Positions 62,249-64,000 of a stretch of 64,000 nucleotides of DNA are shown piece after piece (within the stretch, counting starts at the first letter, position 1; every line of letters starts with the position of its first letter). A program made the translations under genes and the position numbers. A model generated the notes under the pieces. That model saw only the letters and a list, made by a program, of their open reading frames with translations. It was not told the DNA's origin and searched no databases. The DNA is from Halomonas gemina (GTDB lineage Bacteria > Pseudomonadota > Gammaproteobacteria > Pseudomonadales > Halomonadaceae), in NCBI RefSeq assembly GCF_023554995.1, contig NZ_JAMJPK010000005.1, positions 248,001-312,000 of the forward strand, in the 5' to 3' direction.

Positions 62249-63256
62249 ATGCCTACTACCAACTACGCGGGTCTGTCCCAGCGCACCACCTACTGGGCCA
62301 TGACCGAGCACCTCAAGCATGCCGAGCCGATCGCCGTGCTCTCCAAGTACGGCATGTCCAAGCCGGTGCCCAAGAACAAAGCGGAGAGCGTGAAGTTCCG
62401 CCGCCCGGTGCCCCTGGAGCTGGCCAAGACCCCGCTCACCGAGGGTTCCGCACCGACCTCCAAGGCCCTGCAGTACGAGGACGTGACCGTCACGCTCGAC
62501 CAGTACGGTGACGTCGTCGAGCTAACCGACAAGGTCCAGGATCTGGCCGAGGATCCGGTGCTCAAGGACGCCACCGAGCTCACCGGCGAGCAGTCCGGCG
62601 AGACCATCGAGTCCCTGATGTGGGGCATCCTGCGCGGTGGCACCAACGTCCACTACGCCAACGGCTCCGCCCGCGGTGACGTGAACAGCGTGATCAGCCT
62701 GTCCAAGCAGCGCGCCATCACGCGGGCCCTGAAATCCGAGCGGGCCAAGAAGGTCACCACCATGGTGAGCTCCAGCGTGAAGTACGGCACCGAGGCCATC
62801 GATGCCGCCTTCATCGGCGTGGCGCACACCCACCTGGAGGCCGACATCCGCGATATGCCCGGCTTCGTGCCCACCGAGAAGTACGGAAGCATGAAGCCGC
62901 TGCCCTACGAGATCGGCAAGGTCGAGGACGTGCGCTATGTCCTGACCCCGGTACTCGAGCCCTTCGAGGATGCCGGCGGCGATCCCACCACCAACGGCGT
63001 GGTCACTACCTCCGGTGGCTCGCCGGGTCAGGCGGACGTCTACCCGATCGTCTACTTCGGCAAGGATGCCTACGGGCACATCGCGCTGAAGGGCAAGGAA
63101 GCGGTCGAGATGAAGATCCGCCAGCCTGGCCAGATCGACTCCAACGACAAGCTCGGCCAGATCGGCTGGGTGGGTTGGAAGACCTGGTGGAAGGGTTTCC
63201 GTGCCAACGAGGCCTGGATGGCCCGCCTCGAGGTCGCCGCGTCCGACCTGGCCTGA
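62249..63256 (+). CDS. Major capsid protein, N4-gp56 family
   Basis: The shell protein. The 335-residue sequence opens PTTNYAGLSQRTTYWAMTEH and has FRRPVPLELAKTPLTEGSAP, EDVTVTLDQYGDVVELTDK, and LGQIGWVGWKTWWKGFRANE, the pattern of N4-gp56-type HK97-fold capsid proteins. Follows the scaffold and a 179-base untranslated gap. Confidence 0.9.
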   Translation: MPTTNYAGLSQRTTYWAMTEHLKHAEPIAVLSKYGMSKPVPKNKAESVKFRRPVPLELAKTPLTEGSAPTSKALQYEDVTVTLDQYGDVVELTDKVQDLAEDPVLKDATELTGEQSGETIESLMWGILRGGTNVHYANGSARGDVNSVISLSKQRAITRALKSERAKKVTTMVSSSVKYGTEAIDAAFIGVAHTHLEADIRDMPGFVPTEKYGSMKPLPYEIGKVEDVRYVLTPVLEPFEDAGGDPTTNGVVTTSGGSPGQADVYPIVYFGKDAYGHIALKGKEAVEMKIRQPGQIDSNDKLGQIGWVGWKTWWKGFRANEAWMARLEVAASDLA

Positions 63257-63261
63257 TAGCC

Positions 63262-63275
63262 CCGGCGTGAGCCGG
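63262..63275 (+). repeat. GNRA mini-hairpin 9
   Basis: CCGGC-GTGA-GCCGG, perfect 5-bp stem just after the capsid stop. Confidence 0.7.
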
Positions 63276-63323
63276 TAACGCATCGGGGCCGCCTTCGGGT
63301 GGCCCCGTTGACCATCACATGCC

Positions 63324-63335
63324 GCCCGAGAGGGC
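63324..63335 (+). repeat. GNRA mini-hairpin 10 (GAGA loop)
   Basis: GCCC-GAGA-GGGC: the stem of hairpin 8 with another GNRA loop, 17 bases before the next ATG. Confidence 0.65.
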
Positions 63336-63352
63336 CGCAGGAGAGCATCACC

Positions 63353-63823
63353 ATGAGCGAGACCATCGACCTTAACGCCCTGAACAAGGACGAGCTCAAA
63401 GAACAGGCCGAGATCCTCGGTATCGAGCTGAAGGGTAACCCCACCGCCGACACCATCCGCACCATGCTGCGCGAGGCCCTGGGCGAGCCCGAGCCGGGGG
63501 CCAAGGCGAGCAAGGCAAAGGCGAGCCAGGTGACCTACGGGCACGCCATTCGCCCGGGCGAGAAGATCTACACCGTCGAGATTCACAAGGACGGCAAGGA
63601 CAAGCAGCCGGTGTTCCTGTCGTGCAACGACCGCAAGGTGCGGGTCCGTCGTGGCGACCAGGTGCGTATCGGTGCTGGCATCTACGAGAGCCTGAAGAAT
63701 GCCGTCGAGTCGCGCTACGACGCCGAAGCGGAAGAGTGGATCGACGTGCCTTCCTACCCCTATACCGTCCTCGATGTCGAGGCCCCCGCCGAGAGCGGCG
63801 AGACCGCAAGCGACGAGGACTGA
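63353..63823 (+). CDS. Head-region protein of unknown function
   Basis: A 156-residue protein. The start (LNALNKDELKEQAEILGIEL) is a SAP/HeH-like small helical domain, then an Ala/Lys linker and a beta-rich end (KIYTVEIHKDGKDKQPVFLS, VRRGDQVRIGAGIYESL). Such proteins follow the capsid gene in N4-gp56-type head clusters. AGGAGAG precedes the ATG. Confidence 0.75.
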   Translation: MSETIDLNALNKDELKEQAEILGIELKGNPTADTIRTMLREALGEPEPGAKASKAKASQVTYGHAIRPGEKIYTVEIHKDGKDKQPVFLSCNDRKVRVRRGDQVRIGAGIYESLKNAVESRYDAEAEEWIDVPSYPYTVLDVEAPAESGETASDED

Positions 63824-63826
63824 TCC

Positions 63827-64000
63827 ATGAACTACCTGGCGCTCTGTCAGACCACCCGTCAGCGGGCCGGCATGTCCGGCACCGGGCCTGCCCAAGTCAC
63901 CGGCAACACCGGCGAGATGGCTCGTGTGGTGGACTGGGTGCGCCAGGCCTGGCTCGAGCTGCAGGGTGGCCACATGGGTGAGTGGAATGCGCTGTGGCGC
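63827..64000 (+). CDS. Head completion/connector-type protein, N-terminal part
   Basis: The 58 visible residues, MNYLALCQTTRQRAGMSGTG, then MARVVDWVRQAWLELQGGHM, resemble small phage proteins encoded after the capsid that complete the head or neck. Cut by the window edge; product inferred. Confidence 0.65.
   Translation, partial: MNYLALCQTTRQRAGMSGTGPAQVTGNTGEMARVVDWVRQAWLELQGGHMGEWNALWR

Larger units (their letters stand above)
34793..64000. mobile_element. Temperate tailed-phage genome (prophage), left end to capsid module
   Basis: A lambdoid layout: integrase, leftward early operon with recombination genes, CI/Cro immunity region, O/DnaC-like replication genes, nin-type genes, lysis genes, then a terminase-portal-scaffold-capsid head module. 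The terminase/portal/N4-gp56-type capsid combination suggests a P22-like short-tailed virion, but tail genes lie beyond the edge. All essential modules seen here are open, so the prophage may be intact. Confidence 0.93.

Overview
The window joins about 34.7 kb of a G+C-rich gammaproteobacterial chromosome to the left 29.3 kb of an integrated tailed phage that runs off the right edge. The host gene order (yceD-rpmF-plsX-fabD-fabG-acpP-fabF-pabC-mltG-tmk-holB-pilZ-tatD; rpoE-rseA-rseB-degP/mucD-lepA) and the protein sequences fit a halophilic member of the Halomonadaceae (Halomonas or a relative). That placement is inferred from protein resemblance and gene order, not from a search.

Host part. 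1-14.4 kb: Maf on the minus strand, then a nearly unbroken plus-strand run for ribosomal protein L32, fatty acid and phospholipid synthesis, folate (PabC), cell wall (MltG), dTMP kinase, DNA polymerase III delta prime, PilZ, TatD, a DUF1285 protein, a UvrD-like helicase and a mercaptopyruvate sulfurtransferase. 14.5-18.4 kb: ETF-ubiquinone oxidoreductase facing away from etfB-etfA across a regulatory gap with a PsrA-like box. 18.4-24.3 kb: Mn superoxide dismutase behind a Fur-like box, then a TonB2-type energy-transduction operon (DUF3450, large ExbB/TtpC-like, ExbB, ExbD, TonB, TPR). 24.3-30.2 kb: xthA, rhlB, dinG and an AroF-type DAHP synthase. 30.4-34.5 kb: the sigma-E envelope-stress operon ending in a DegP/MucD protease.

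Phage part. lepA is cut after 24 codons (34718-34792) by the element, which begins with a tyrosine integrase. A minus-strand early operon (36.2-45.8 kb) carries an AlpA-like protein, small overlapping genes, an Arr-like ADP-ribosyltransferase, a C5 DNA methyltransferase, a DUF2303 protein, a YqaJ-type exonuclease fusion and a Bet/RecT annealase. It is driven from a left promoter followed by a roughly 450-nt structured leader with an exact boxA and a terminator just before the first gene, so antitermination is expected. The immunity region (46.2-47.7 kb) has a membrane protein, a CI-like repressor, a Cro-like protein and four matching operators. Rightward come an O-like initiator with iterons, a DnaC-like loader, nin-type genes (NinB, HNH, DUF1064), a candidate late regulator, an A+T-rich membrane gene, lambda-R-like endolysin, a spanin/holin-type protein, a 3-TM holin, an antisense A+T-rich membrane gene, and a head module (TerS, TerL, P22-like portal, scaffold, N4-gp56-type capsid).

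The least explained structures are ten small perfect or near-perfect GNRA-tetraloop hairpins (mostly stem-GTGA-stem) at the junctions of the rightward phage genes, the structured leader RNA, the lepA integration site, the phage ADP-ribosyltransferase and the two A+T-rich membrane genes.
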